Assembly: GCA_032718475.1 (NCBI GenBank)
Contig: JAUCBJ010005191.1
Coordinates: 1-64,000, forward strand
Length of the DNA: 64,000 nucleotides
Direction of reading: 5' to 3'
Source: Nemertoderma westbladi
Taxonomy: Eukaryota; Xenacoelomorpha; Nemertodermatida; Nemertodermatidae
Made by a program: the position numbers and the translations under genes. This document shows, piece by piece, positions 22,454-34,710 of this stretch. The first letter of the stretch is position 1. Each line of letters begins with the position of its first letter. The notes beneath the pieces are model-generated. The model searched no databases. It was not told the DNA's origin and worked only from the letters and a program-made list of their open reading frames with translations.

Positions 22454-25400
22454 GTAAGGGTAGAGTTAGGTAAGGGTAGAGTTAGGTAAGGGTAGAGTTA
22501 GGTAAGGGTAGAGTTAGGTAAGGATAGAGTTAGGTAAGGGTAGAGTTAGGTAAGGGTAGAGTTAGGTAAGGGTATAGTTAGGTAAGGATAGAGTTAGGTA
22601 AGGGTAGAGTTAGGTAAGGGTAGAGTTAGGTAAGGGTAGAGTTAGGTAAGGGTTGAGTTAGGTAAGGGTATAGTTAGGTAAGGGTAGAGTTAGGTAAGGG
22701 TAGAGTTAGGTAAGGGTAGAGTTAGGTAAGGGTAGAGTTAGGTAAGGGTAGAGTTAGGTAAGGGTTGAGTTAGGTAAGGGTATAGTTAGGTAAGGGTAGA
22801 GTTAGGTAAGGGTAGAGTTAGGTAAGGGTAGAGTTAGGTAAGGGTAGAGTTAGGTAAGGGTAGAGTTAGGTAAGGGTAGAGTTAGGTAAGTAGGTAAGGG
22901 TAGAGTTAGGTAAGGGTAGAGTTAGGTAAGGGTAGAGTTAGGTAAGGGTAGAGTTAGGTAAGGGTATAGTTAGGTAAGGATAGAGTTAGGTAAGGGTAGA
23001 GTTAGGTAAGGGTAGAGTTAGGTAAGGGTAGAGTTAGGTAAGGGTTGAGTTAGGTAAGGGTATAGTTAGGTAAGGGTAGAGTTAGGTAAGGGTAGAGTTA
23101 GGTAAGGGTAGAGTTAGGTAAGGGTAGAGTTAGGTAAGGGTAGAGTTAGGTAAGGGTAGAGTTAGGTAAGTAGGTAAGGGTAGAGTTAGGTAAGGGTAGA
23201 GTTAGGTAAGGGTAGAGTTAGGTAAGGGTAGAGTTAGGTAAGGGTATAGTTAGGTAAGGATAGAGTTAGGTAAGGGTAGAGTTAGGTAAGGGTAGAGTTA
23301 GGTAAGGGTAGAGTTAGGTAAGGGTTGAGTTAGGTAAGGGTATAGTTAGGTAAGGGTAGAGTTAGGTAAGGGTAGAGTGGTAGGTAGAGTAGGTAAGGGT
23401 AGAGTTAGGTAAGGGTAGAGTTAGGTAAGGGTTGAGTTAGGTAAGGGTATAGTTAGGTAAGGGTAGAGTTAGGTAAGGGTAGAGTTAGGTAAGGGTAGAG
23501 TTAGGTAAGGGTAGAGTTAGGTAAGGGTAGAGTTAGGTAAGGAGGTAAGGGTAGAGTTAGGTAAGGGTAGAGTTAGGTAAGGGTAGAGTTAGGTAAGGGT
23601 AGAGTTAGGTAAGGGTAGAGTTAGGTAAGGGTAGAGTTAGGTAAGTAGGTAAGGGTAGAGTTAGGTAAGGGTAGAGTTAGGTAAGGGTAGAGTTAGGTAA
23701 GGGTAGAGTTAGGTAAGGGTAGAGTTAGGTAAGGGTAGAGTTAGGTAAGGGTAGAGTTAGGTAAGTAGGTAAGGGTAGAGTTAGGTAAGGGTATAGTTAG
23801 GTAAGGGTAGAGTTAGGTAAGGGTAGAGTTAGGTAAGGGTAGAGTTAGGTAAGGGTAGAGTTAGGTAAGGGTAGAGTTAGGTAAGTAGGTAAGGGTAGAG
23901 TTAGGTAAGGGTAGAGTTAGGTAAGGGTAGAGTTAGGTAAGGGTAGAGTTAGGTAAGGGTAGAGTTAGGTAAGGGTAGAGTTAGGTAAGGGTAGAGTTAG
24001 GTAAGTAGGTAAGGGTAGAGTTAGGTAAGGGTAGAGTTAGGTAAGGGTAGAGTTAGGTAAGGGTAGAGTTAGGTAAGGGTAGAGTTAGGTAAGTAGGTAA
24101 GGGTAGAGTTAGGTAAGGGTAGAGTTAGGTAAGGGTAGAGTTAGGTAAGGGTAGAGTTAGGTAAGGGTAGAGTTAGGTAAGGGTAGAGTTAGGTAAGGGT
24201 AGAGTTAGGTAAGGGTAGAGTTAGGTAAGGGTAGAGTTAGGTAAGGGTAGAGTTAGGTAAGGGTAGAGTTAGGTAAGGGTAGAGTTAGGTAAGGGTAGAG
24301 TTAGGTAAGGGTAGAGTTAGGTAAGGGTAGAGTTAGGTAAGGGTAGAGTTAGGTAAGGGTAGAGTTAGGTAAGGGTAGAGTTAGGTAAGGGTAGAGTTAG
24401 GTAAGGGTAGAGTTAGGTAAGGGTAGAGTTAGGTAAGGGTAGAGTTAGGTAAGGATAGAGTTAGGTAAGGGTAGAGTTAGGTAAGGGTAGAGTTAGGTAA
24501 GTAGGTAAGGGTAGAGTTAGGTAAGGGTAGAGTTAGGTAAGGGTAGAGTTAGGTAAGGGTAGAGTTAGGTAAGGGTAGAGTTAGGTAAGGGTAGAGTTAG
24601 GTAAGGGTAGAGTTAGGTAAGGGTAGAGTTAGGTAAGGGTAGAGTTAGGTAAGGGTAGAGTTAGGTAAGGGTAGAGTTAGGTAAGGGTAGAGTTAGGTAA
24701 GGGTAGAGTTAGGTAAGGGTAGAGTTAGGTAAGGGTAGAGTTAGGTAAGGGTAGAGTTAGGTAAGGGTAGAGTTAGGTAAGGGTAGAGTTAGGTAAGGGT
24801 AGAGTTAGGTAAGGGTAGAGTTAGGTAAGGGTAGAGTTAGGTAAGGGTAGAGTTAGGTAAGGGTAGAGTTAGGTAAGGGTAGAGTTAGGTAAGGGTAGAG
24901 TTAGGTAAGGGTAGAGTTAGGTAGTAGGTAAGGGTAGAGTTAGGTAAGGGTAGAGTTAGGTAAGGGTAGAGTTAGGTAAGGGTAGAGTTAGGTAAGGGTA
25001 GAGTTAGGTAAGGGTAGAGTTAGGTAAGTAGGTAAGGGTAGAGTTAGGTAAGGGTAGAGTTAGGTAAGGGTAGAGTTAGGTAAGGGTAGAGTTAGGTAAG
25101 GGTAGAGTTAGGTAAGGGTAGAGTTAGGTAAGGGTAGAGTTAGGTAAGGGTAGAGTTAGGTAAGGGTAGAGTTAGGTAAGGGTAGAGTTAGGTAAGGGTA
25201 GAGTTAGGTAAGGGTAGAGTTAGGTAAGGGTAGAGTTAGGTAAGGGTAGAGTTAGGTAAGGGTAGAGTTAGGTAAGGGTAGAGTTAGGTAAGGGTAGAGT
25301 TAGGTAAGGGTAGAGTTAGGTAAGGGTAGAGTTAGGTAAGGGTAGAGTTAGGTAAGGGTAGAGTTAGGTAAGGGTAGAGTTAGGTAAGGGTAGAGTTAGG

Positions 25401-28168
25401 TAAGGGTAGAGTTAGGTAAGTAGGTAAGGGTAGAGTTAGGTAAGGGTAGAGTTAGGTAAGGGTAGAGTTAGGTAAGGGTAGAGTTAGGTAAGGGTAGAGT
25501 TAGGTAAGGGTAGAGTTAGGTAAGGGTAGAGTTAGGTAAGGGTAGAGTTAGGTAAGGGTAGAGTTAGGTAAGGGTAGAGTTAGGTAAGGGTAGAGTTAGG
25601 TAAGGGTAGAGTTAGGTAAGGGTAGAGTTAGGTAAGGGTAGAGTTAGGTAAGGGTAGAGTTAGGTAAGGGTAGAGTTAGGTAAGGGTAGAGTTAGGTAAG
25701 GGTAGAGTTAGGTAAGTAGGTAAGGGTAGAGTTAGGTAAGGGTAGAGTTAGGTAAGGGTAGAGTTAGGTAAGGGTAGAGTTAGGTAAGGGTAGAGTTAGG
25801 TAAGGGTAGAGTTAGGTAAGGGTAGAGTTAGGTAAGGGTAGAGTTAGGTAAGGGTAGAGTTAGGTAAGGGTAGAGTTAGGTAAGGGTAGAGTTAGGTAAG
25901 GGTAGAGTTAGGTAAGGGTAGAGTTAGGTAAGGGTAGAGTTAGGTAAGGGTAGAGTTAGGTAAGGGTAGAGTTAGGTAAGGGTAGAGTTAGGTAAGGGTA
26001 GAGTTAGGTAAGGGTAGAGTTAGGTAAGGGTAGAGTTAGGTAAGGGTAGAGTTAGGTAAGGGTAGAGTTAGGTAAGGGTAGAGTTAGGTAAGGGTAGAGT
26101 TAGGTAAGGGTAGAGTTAGGTAAGGGTAGAGTTAGGTAAGGGTAGAGTTAGGTAAGGGTAGAGTTAGGTAAGGGTAGAGTTAGGTAAGTAGGTAAGGGTA
26201 GAGTTAGGTAAGGGTAGAGTTAGGTAAGGGTAGAGTTAGGTAAGGGTAGAGTTAGGTAAGGGTAGAGTTAGGTAAGGGTAGAGTTAGGTAAGGGTAGAGT
26301 TAGGTAAGGGTAGAGTTAGGTAAGGGTAGAGTTAGGTAAGGGTAGAGTTAGGTAAGGGTAGAGTTAGGTAAGGGTAGAGTTAGGTAAGGGTAGAGTTAGG
26401 TAAGGGTAGAGTTAGGTAAGGGTAGAGTTAGGTAAGGGTAGAGTTAGGTAAGGGTAGAGTTAGGTAAGGGTAGAGTTAGGTAAGGGTAGAGTTAGGTAAG
26501 GGTAGAGTTAGGTAAGGGTAGAGTTAGGTAAGGGTAGAGTTAGGTAAGGGTAGAGTTAGGTAAGGGTAGAGTTAGGTAAGGGTAGAGTTAGGTAAGGGTA
26601 GAGTTAGGTAAGGGTAGAGTTAGGTAAGGGTAGAGTTAGGTAAGGGTAGAGTTAGGTAAGGGTAGAGTTAGGTAAGGGTAGAGTTAGGTAAGGGTAGAGT
26701 TAGGTAAGGGTAGAGTTAGGTAAGGGTAGAGTTAGGTAAGGGTAGAGTTAGGTAAGGGTAGAGTTAGGTAAGGGTAGAGTTAGGTAAGGGTAGAGTTAGG
26801 TAAGTAGGTAAGGGTAGAGTTAGGTAAGGGTAGAGTTAGGTAAGGGTAGAGTTAGGTAAGGGTAGAGTTAGGTAAGGGTAGAGTTAGGTAAGGGTAGAGT
26901 TAGGTAAGGGTAGAGTTAGGTAAGGGTAGAGTTAGGTAAGGGTAGGTAGAGTTAGGTAAGGGTAGAGTTAGGTAAGGGTAGAGTTAGGTAAGGGTAGAGT
27001 TAGGTAAGGGTAGAGTTAGGTAAGGGTAGAGTTAGGTAAGGGTAGAGTTAGGTAAGGGTAGAGTTAGGTAAGGGTAGAGTTAGGTAAGGGTAGAGTTAGG
27101 TAAGGGTAGAGTTAGGTAAGGGTAGAGTTAGGTAAGGGTAGAGTTAGGTAAGGGTAGAGTTAGGTAAGGGTAGAGTTAGGTAAGGGTAGAGTTAGGTAAG
27201 GGTAGAGTTAGGTAAGTAGGTAAGGGTAGAGTTAGGTAAGGGTAGAGTTAGGTAAGGGTAGAGTTAGGTAAGGGTAGAGTTAGGTAAGGGTAGAGTTAGG
27301 TAAGGGTAGAGTTAGGTAAGGGTAGAGTTAGGTAAGGGTAGAGTTAGGTAAGGGTAGAGTTAGGTAAGGGTAGAGTTAGGTAAGGGTAGAGTTAGGTAAG
27401 GGTAGAGTTAGGTAAGGGTAGAGTAGGAGTAGGTAAGGGTAGAGTTAGGTAAGGGTAGAGTTAGGTAAGGGTAGAGTTAGGTAAGGGTAGAGTTAGGTAA
27501 GTAGGTAAGGGTAGAGTTAGGTAAGGGTAGAGTTAGGTAAGGGTAGAGTTAGGTAAGGGTAGAGTTAGGTAAGGGTAGAGTTAGGTAAGGGTAGAGTCAG
27601 GTAAGGGTAGAGTTAGGTAAGGGTAGAGTTAGGTAAGGGTAGAGTTAGGTAAGGGTAGAGTTAGGTAAGGGTAGAGTTAGGTAAGGGTAGAGTTAGGTAA
27701 GGATAGAGTTAGGTAAGGGTAGAGTTAGGTAAGGGTAGAGTTAGGTAAGGGTAGAGTTAGGTAAGGGTAGAGTTAGGTAAGGGTAGAGTTAGGTAAGGGT
27801 AGAGTTAGGTAAGAGTAGAGTTAGGTAAGGGTAGAGTTAGGAAGGGTAGAGTTAGGTAAGGGTAGAGTTAGGTAAGGGTAGAGTTAGGTAAGGGTAGAGT
27901 TAGGTAAGGGTAGAGTTAGGTAAGGGTAGAGTTAGGTAAGGGTAGAGTCAGGTAAGGATAGAGTTAGGTAAGGGTAGAGTTAGGTAAGGGTAGAGTTAGG
28001 TAAGGGTAGAGTTAGGTAAGGGTAGAGTTAGGTAAGGGTAGAGTTAGGTAAGGGTAGAGTTAGGTAAGGGTAGAGTTAGGTAAGAGTAGAGTTAGGTAAG
28101 GGTAGAGTTAGGTAAGGGTAGAGTTAGGTAAGGGTAGAGTTAGGTAATTGTAGAGTTAGGTAAGGATT
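22443..28168 (+). repeat. 16-bp minisatellite made of exon end plus 5' splice site, about 350 copies
   Basis: The unit is GTAGAGTTAGGTAAGG. It equals the last bases of the ARFGEF3 exon (AGAGTTAG) joined to its donor (GTAAGG). It fills nearly all of the 5.84-kb intron 22454-28294. The unit has no cytosine on the coding strand. Some units are truncated by insertion of TAGGTAAG, and near 23640-24090 these mark a 120-bp higher-order period (seven units plus eight bases). Confidence 0.97.
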
Positions 28169-28294
28169 AGTTAGTTAATTAATTAGTTAGGCATTACTTA
28201 TTAACAGACAAACGACTAAATGTTACAGATATCAGCCAGTTATTATTTCTATTACTGTTTTCGTTATTAGGTAATACACATTTGTTTATTGCAG

Positions 28295-28550
28295 ACAACA
28301 AGAAATTAACCGACAACAGCGGGTCAGTATAGTAGAAGACTCAGACGCCAGACAGCAGGCCTGGTCCGAGATGCTGCTCACCTACCTACAGTCCACCAAC
28401 GATCTACCGATTCACTTACATAAGACCTTACTTCCTATTATATTCCCGTGTTTGATTCAACTGGTTTGTCATGTTACTGACCCTGTGGTCCGGCGTTGTC
28501 TATATGATTGGCTAGCCACGGTCGCCGCCATCTATCACATTGTATCTTAA
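28295..28550 (+). CDS. ARFGEF3: ARFGEF3 terminal exon with stop
   Basis: Acceptor TTTGTTTATTGCAG; the first base completes an Arg codon. It encodes QQEINRQQRVSIVEDSDARQ then AWSEMLLTYLQ, LLPIIFPCLIQLVCHVTDPV and DWLATVAAIYHIVS, stop at 28548-28550. The FPC.QL.CHVTD block and the terminal W-L....-YHIV helix match the very end of vertebrate ARFGEF3, so the protein ends here naturally and is not truncated. Confidence 0.93.
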
Positions 28551-28600
28551 CTCTGTCTCGATCGGTTAGCCAACATTTATTAAAACAATTTTTGTTTGCA

Positions 28601-28606
28601 AATAAA
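28601..28606 (+). promoter_or_regulatory. AATAAA polyadenylation signal of ARFGEF3
   Basis: Canonical AATAAA 51 bases after the ARFGEF3 stop codon, giving a short 3' UTR. Confidence 0.7.
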
Positions 28607-28676
28607 CGTTCTTATACATTCCAAATTTATTAACTTCATTAACTTAAACTCATACCGAGTGTATTAATATTTTGGT

Positions 28677-28864
28677 AAATTACAACCAGATGGAACATAC
28701 GTATGTTTAATTACAACCAGATGGAACATACGTATGTCTAATTACAACCAGATGGAACATACGTATGTTTAATTACAACCAGATGGAACATACGTATGTT
28801 TAATTACAACCAGATGGAACATACGTATGTTTAATTACAACCAGATGGAACATACGTATGTTTA
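28677..28864. repeat. 31-bp tandem repeat, six copies, with 12-bp palindrome
   Basis: The unit contains TACAACCAGATGGAACATAC. Its end ACATACGTATGT is a perfect palindrome. Copies are nearly identical. It follows the ARFGEF3 3' end. Confidence 0.95.
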
Positions 28865-29363
28865 AGTTTTTTTGTTTATCTGTTTTCTGTGTATGAGTAT
28901 GTTTTTATGTTTTGGTTGCAATGATTTAAGTCAATAATATTTTAGAATAATTATTATATCTCTATTTAGTTAGAACTAATAAGATTTTTGTGTGACAGGG
29001 TTTTTACGTTTGTATATTTTATCCTGGTTCACTATTATATTGATGCATTTACTTTATTACAGTTTCTACTATTTTAACCAAATAATGTATTTCCCGGACT
29101 TTGCAGTATTCCACTTTACGGTGCTGGTAGTTGTATAAAGCAGTTTTTTTAGCAATTTTGTTTCGTATGAGGCCGATAGAGTTATTATTTATTTATAAAC
29201 AGCGGTACATTTATTTGATTATTTGATTCACCAGGTATTTTTTAACGTTTGTTTTATTTTCCCCTCCAATATTCATTGTTCATCTATTAATACAGGTAAT
29301 CCAAGTTATCCCAGTATCGTTGCATCTCATTATCTTATTGATATTTTATTTATATTCATTAAA
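28865..29363. other. Intergenic AT-rich spacer
   Basis: No gene, RNA or repeat recognised; short ORFs only. Confidence 0.5.
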
Positions 29364-32300
29364 TGGAACCACCGAACCGGATATTGTTTGAATGACTTTA
29401 TAGACTCCCACTCCAGGGTGTGATCGGAACCACCGAACCGGTTATTGTTTGAATGACTTTATAGACTCCCACTCCAGGGTGTGATCGGAACCACCGAACC
29501 GGTTATTGTTTGAATGACTTTATAGACTCCCACTCCAGGGTGTGATCGGAACCACCGAACCGGTTATTGTTTGAATGACTTTATAGACTCCCACTCCAGG
29601 GTGTGATCGGAACCACCGAACCGGTTATTGTTTGAATGACTTTATAGACTCCCACTCCAGGGTGTGATCGGAACCACCGAACCGGTTATTGTTTGAATGA
29701 CTTTATAGACTCCCACTCCAGGGTGTGATCGGAACCACCGAACCGGTTATTGTTTGAATGACTTTATAGACTCCCACTCCAGGGTGTGATCGGAACCACC
29801 GAACCGGTTATTGTTTGAATGACTTTATAGACTCCCACTCCAGGGTGTGATCGGAACCACCGAACCGGTTATTGTTTGAATGACTTTATAGACTCCCACT
29901 CCAGGGTGTGATCGGAACCACCGAACCGGTTATTGTTTGAATGACTTTATAGACTCCCACTCCAGGGTGTGATCGGAACCACCGAACCGGTTATTGTTTG
30001 AATGACTTTATAGACTCCCACTCCAGGGTGTGATCGGAACCACCGAACCGGTTATTGTTTGAATGACTTTATAGACTCCCACTCCAGGGTGTGATCGGAA
30101 CCACCGAACCGGTTATTGTTTGAATGACTTTATAGACTCCCACTCCAGGGTGTGATCGGAACCACCGAACCGGTTATTGTTTGAATGACTTTATAGACTC
30201 CCACTCCAGGGTGTGATCGGAACCACCGAACCGGTTATTGTTTGAATGACTTTATAGACTCCCACTCCAGGGTGTGATCGGAACCACCGAACCGGTTATT
30301 GTTTGAATGACTTTATAGACTCCCACTCCAGGGTGTGATCGGAACCACCGAACCGGTTATTGTTTGAATGACTTTATAGACTCCCACTCCAGGGTGTGAT
30401 CGGAACCACCGAACCGGTTATTGTTTGAATGACTTTATAGACTCCCACTCCAGGGTGTGATCGGAACCACCGAACCGGTTATTGTTTGAATGACTTTATA
30501 GACTCCCACTCCAGGGTGTAATCGGAACCACCGAACCGGTTATTGTTTGAATGACTTTATAGACTCCCACTCCAGGGTGTGATCGGAACCACCGAACCGG
30601 TTATTGTTTGAATGACTTTATAGACTCCCACTCCAGGGTGTGATCGGAACCACCGAACCGGTTATTGTTTGAATGACTTTATAGACTCCCACTCCAGGGT
30701 GTGATCGGAACCACCGAACCGGTTATTGTTTGAATGACTTTATAGACTCCCACTCCAGGGTGTGATCGGAACCACCGAACCGGTTATTGTTTGAATGACT
30801 TTATAGACTCCCACTCCAGGGTGTGATCGGAACCACCGAACCGGTTATTGTTTGAATGACTTTATAGACTCCCACTCCAGGGTGTGATCGGAACCACCGA
30901 ACCGGTTATTGTTTGAATGACTTTATAGACTCCCACTCCAGGGTGTGATCGGAACCACCGAACCGGTTATTGTTTGAATGACTTTATAGACTCCCACTCC
31001 AGGGTGTAATCGGAACCACCGAACCGGTTATTGTTTGAATGACTTTATAGACTCCCACTCCAGGGTGTGATCGGAACCACCGAACCGGTTATTGTTTGAA
31101 TGACTTTATAGACTCCCACTCCAGGGTGTGATCGGAACCACCGAACCGGTTATTGTTTGAATGACTTTATAGACTCCCACTCCAGGGTGTGATCGGAACC
31201 ACCGAACCGGTTATTGTTTGAATGACTTTATAGACTCCCACTCCAGGGTGTGATCGGAACCACCGAACCGGTTATTGTTTGAATGACTTTATAGACTCCC
31301 ACTCCAGGGTGTGATCGGAACCACCGAACCGGTTATTGTTTGAATGACTTTATAGACTCCCACTCCAGGGTGTGATCGGAACCACCGAACCGGTTATTGT
31401 TTGAATGACTTTATAGACTCCCACTCCAGGGTGTGATCGGAACCACCGAACCGGTTATTGTTTGAATGACTTTATAGACTCCCACTCCAGGGTGTGATCG
31501 GAACCACCGAACCGGTTATTGTTTGAATGACTTTATAGACTCCCACTCCAGGGTGTGATCGGAACCACCGAACCGGTTATTGTTTGAATGACTTTATAGA
31601 CTCCCACTCCAGGGTGTGATCGGAACCACCGAACCGGTTATTGTTTGAATGACTTTATAGACTCCCACTCCAGGGTGTGATCGGAACCACCGAACCGGTT
31701 ATTGTTTGAATGACTTTATAGACTCCCACTCCAGGGTGTGATCGGAACCACCGAACCGGTTATTGTTTGAATGACTTTATAGACTCCCACTCCAGGGTGT
31801 GATCGGAACCACCGAACCGGTTATTGTTTGAATGACTTTATAGACTCCCACTCCAGGGTGTGATCGGAACCACCGAACCGGTTATTGTTTGAATGACTTT
31901 ATAGACTCCCACTCCAGGGTGTGATCGGAACCACCGAACCGGTTATTGTTTGAATGACTTTATAGACTCCCACTCCAGGGTGTGATCGGAACCACCGAAC
32001 CGGTTATTGTTTGAATGACTTTATAGACTCCCACTCCAGGGTGTGATCGGAACCACCGAACCGGTTATTGTTTGAATGACTTTATAGACTCCCACTCCAG
32101 GGTGTGATCGGAACCACCGAACCGGTTATTGTTTGAATGACTTTATAGACTCCCACTCCAGGGTGTGATCGGAACCACCGAACCGGTTATTGTTTGAATG
32201 ACTTTATAGACTCCCACTCCAGGGTGTGATCGGAACCACCGAACCGGTTATTGTTTGAATGACTTTATAGACTCCCACTCCAGGGTGTGATCGGAACCAC

Positions 32301-33817
32301 CGAACCGGTTATTGTTTGAATGACTTTATAGACTCCCACTCCAGGGTGTGATCGGAACCACCGAACCGGTTATTGTTTGAATGACTTTATAGACTCCCAC
32401 TCCAGGGTGTGATCGGAACCACCGAACCGGTTATTGTTTGAATGACTTTATAGACTCCCACTCCAGGGTGTGATCGGAACCACCGAACCGGTTATTGTTT
32501 GAATGACTTTATAGACTCCCACTCCAGGGTGTGATCGGAACCACCGAACCGGTTATTGTTTGAATGACTTTATAGACTCCCACTCCAGGGTGTGATCGGA
32601 ACCACCGAACCGGTTATTGTTTGAATGACTTTATAGACTCCCACTCCAGGGTGTGATCGGAACCACCGAACCGGTTATTGTTTGAATGACTTTATAGACT
32701 CCCACTCCAGGGTGTGATCGGAACCACCGAACCGGTTATTGTTTGAATGACTTTATAGACTCCCACTCCAGGGTGTGATCGGAACCACCGAACCGGTTAT
32801 TGTTTGAATGACTTTATAGACTCCCACTCCAGGGTGTAATCGGAACCACCGAACCGGTTATTGTTTGAATGACTTTATAGACTCCCACTCCAGGGTGTGA
32901 TCGGAACCACCGAACCGGTTATTGTTTGAATGACTTTATAGACTCCCACTCCAGGGTGTAATCGGAACCACCGAACCGGTTATTGTTTGAATGACTTTAT
33001 AGACTCCCACTCCAGGGTGTAATCGGAACCACCGAACCGGTTATTGTTTGAATGACTTTATAGACTCCCACTCCAGGGTGTGATCGGAACCACCGAACCG
33101 GTTATTGTTTGAATGACTTTATAGACTCCCACTCCAGGGTGTGATCGGAACCACCGAACCGGATATTGTTTGAATGACTTTATAGACTCCCACTCCAGGG
33201 TGTAATCGGAACCACCGAACCGGTTATTGTTTGAATGACTTTATAGACTCCCACTCCAGGGTGTGATCGGAACCACCGAACCGGTTATTGTTTGAATGAC
33301 TTTATAGACTCCCACTCCAGGGTGTAATCGGAACCACCGAACCGGTTATTGTTTCAATGACTTTATAGACTCCCACTCCAGGGTGTAATCGGAACCACCG
33401 AACCGGATATTGTTTGAATGACTTTATAGACTCCCACTCCAGGGTGTAATCGGAACCACCGAACCGGATATTGTTTGAATGACTTTATAGACTCCCACTC
33501 CAGGGTGTAATCGGAACCACCGAACCGGTTATTGTTTCAATGACTTTATAGACTCCCACTCCAGGGTGTAATCGGAACCACCGAACCGGATATTGTTTGA
33601 ATGACTTTATAGACTCCCACTCCAGGGTGTAATCGGAACCACCGAACCGGTTATTGTTTCAATGACTTTATAGACTCCCACTCCAGGGTGTAATCGGAAC
33701 CACCGAACCGGATATTGTTTGAATGACTTTATAGACTCCCACTCCAGGGTGTAATCGGAACCACCGAACCGGTTATTGTTTCAATGACTTTATAGACTCC
33801 CACTCCAGGGTGTAATC
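29364..33817. repeat. 61-bp minisatellite, about 73 near-identical copies
   Basis: The unit contains GGAACCACCGAACCGGTTAT and TAGACTCCCACTCCAGGGTG. Copies 2 to ~50 are almost perfectly identical. Toward the 3' end variants accumulate (GTGTAATC, GGATATTG, TTTCAATG), and from ~33340 two variants alternate as a 122-bp dimer. This fits recent expansion of a homogeneous core with an older edge. Confidence 0.97.
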
Positions 33818-34095
33818 TATTAGATTAAAGGGTGGAGCCTTTCTATTAGTTGGCAACTACCATTTATTGTAACGGAGGTAGAGGATGTATTGTCGTTAAT
33901 ATTTTTTAACCTTTTAACTTTTATTCAACTATCTTCAGTCTTTTAAGTCTAATATACTAGTAAAATAATTTCAACATTAGTTAACTCCACTATTTACAGG
34001 TCATTATTATAATATTAGCACGTCATAATATTGAGTCATTTGGAATTCGATGGATTCTACTAGGCAAGAACTGATGTTAATTGTTATATTCTGAG
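33818..34095. other. Intergenic spacer
   Basis: AT-rich, nothing recognised. Confidence 0.4.
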
Positions 34096-34397
34096 TGTGC
34101 TGATTGCTTTTCAGTGTGCTGATTGCTTTTCAGTGTGCTGATTGCTTTTCAGTGTGCTGATTGCTTTTCAGTGTGCTGATTGCTTTTCAGTGTGCTGATT
34201 GCTTTTCAGTGTGCTGATTGCTTTTCAGTGTGCTGATTGCTTTTCAGTGTGCTGATTGCTTTTCAGTGTGCTGATTGCTTTTCAGTGTGCTGATTGCTTT
34301 TCAGTGTGCTGATTGCTTTTCAGTGTGCTGATTGCTTTTCAGTGTGCTGATTGCTTTTCAGTGTGCTGATTGCTTTTCAGTGTGCTTATTTCTTTTG
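34096..34397 (+). repeat. 19-bp minisatellite resembling a 3' splice site, about 16 copies
   Basis: The unit TGTGCTGATTGCTTTTCAG holds a branch-like CTGAT, a pyrimidine run and CAG within 19 bases. Copies are essentially perfect. No adjacent exon was identified. Confidence 0.95.
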
Positions 34398-34609
34398 ATT
34401 ATTTTAGTATAATATATGCTTATAGTTGTTTGTTCTAATTAAGTACAAAAACGGTAACATTAGCATTTATTCAGTTTTCGCTTTGTAACATTAAAATATT
34501 GAAATTAAACTTCATACATACTTGCAAAGTATTTTATAGTGTTATGATTTATATCTGCCTTTTATTGGCGTTATTAATTGATCAAGGTCAAGGGGTTTTA
34601 GTGTTACAA
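34398..34609. other. Intergenic spacer
   Basis: AT-rich, nothing recognised. Confidence 0.4.
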
Positions 34610-34700
34610 TTAAGGATGTCTTATGTTGGCTCTTACGTGTTACTGTCTCCCAACAGTTGAGGATAAAGATAAACATTGTTTATTGAAACGTCTGCAATAC
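34610..34700 (+). repeat. Isolated diverged unit of the 69-bp minisatellite
   Basis: TTAAGGATGTC then TTATGTTGGCTCTTACGTG and CTCCCAACAG copy the unit of the large array that begins at 35754. A LINE insertion (34711-35705) separates this head unit from the rest. Confidence 0.85.
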
Positions 34701-34710
34701 ACTATGACAC

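Noticed and set aside
22443-28168. Telomeric repeat (contains TTAGG)
   Set aside because: The 16-bp unit GTAGAGTTAGGTAAGG is not a known telomere unit, and it is bounded by exons of one gene.
29364-33817. CRISPR array
   Set aside because: The 61-bp units are contiguous and identical with no variable spacers, and the context is eukaryotic.
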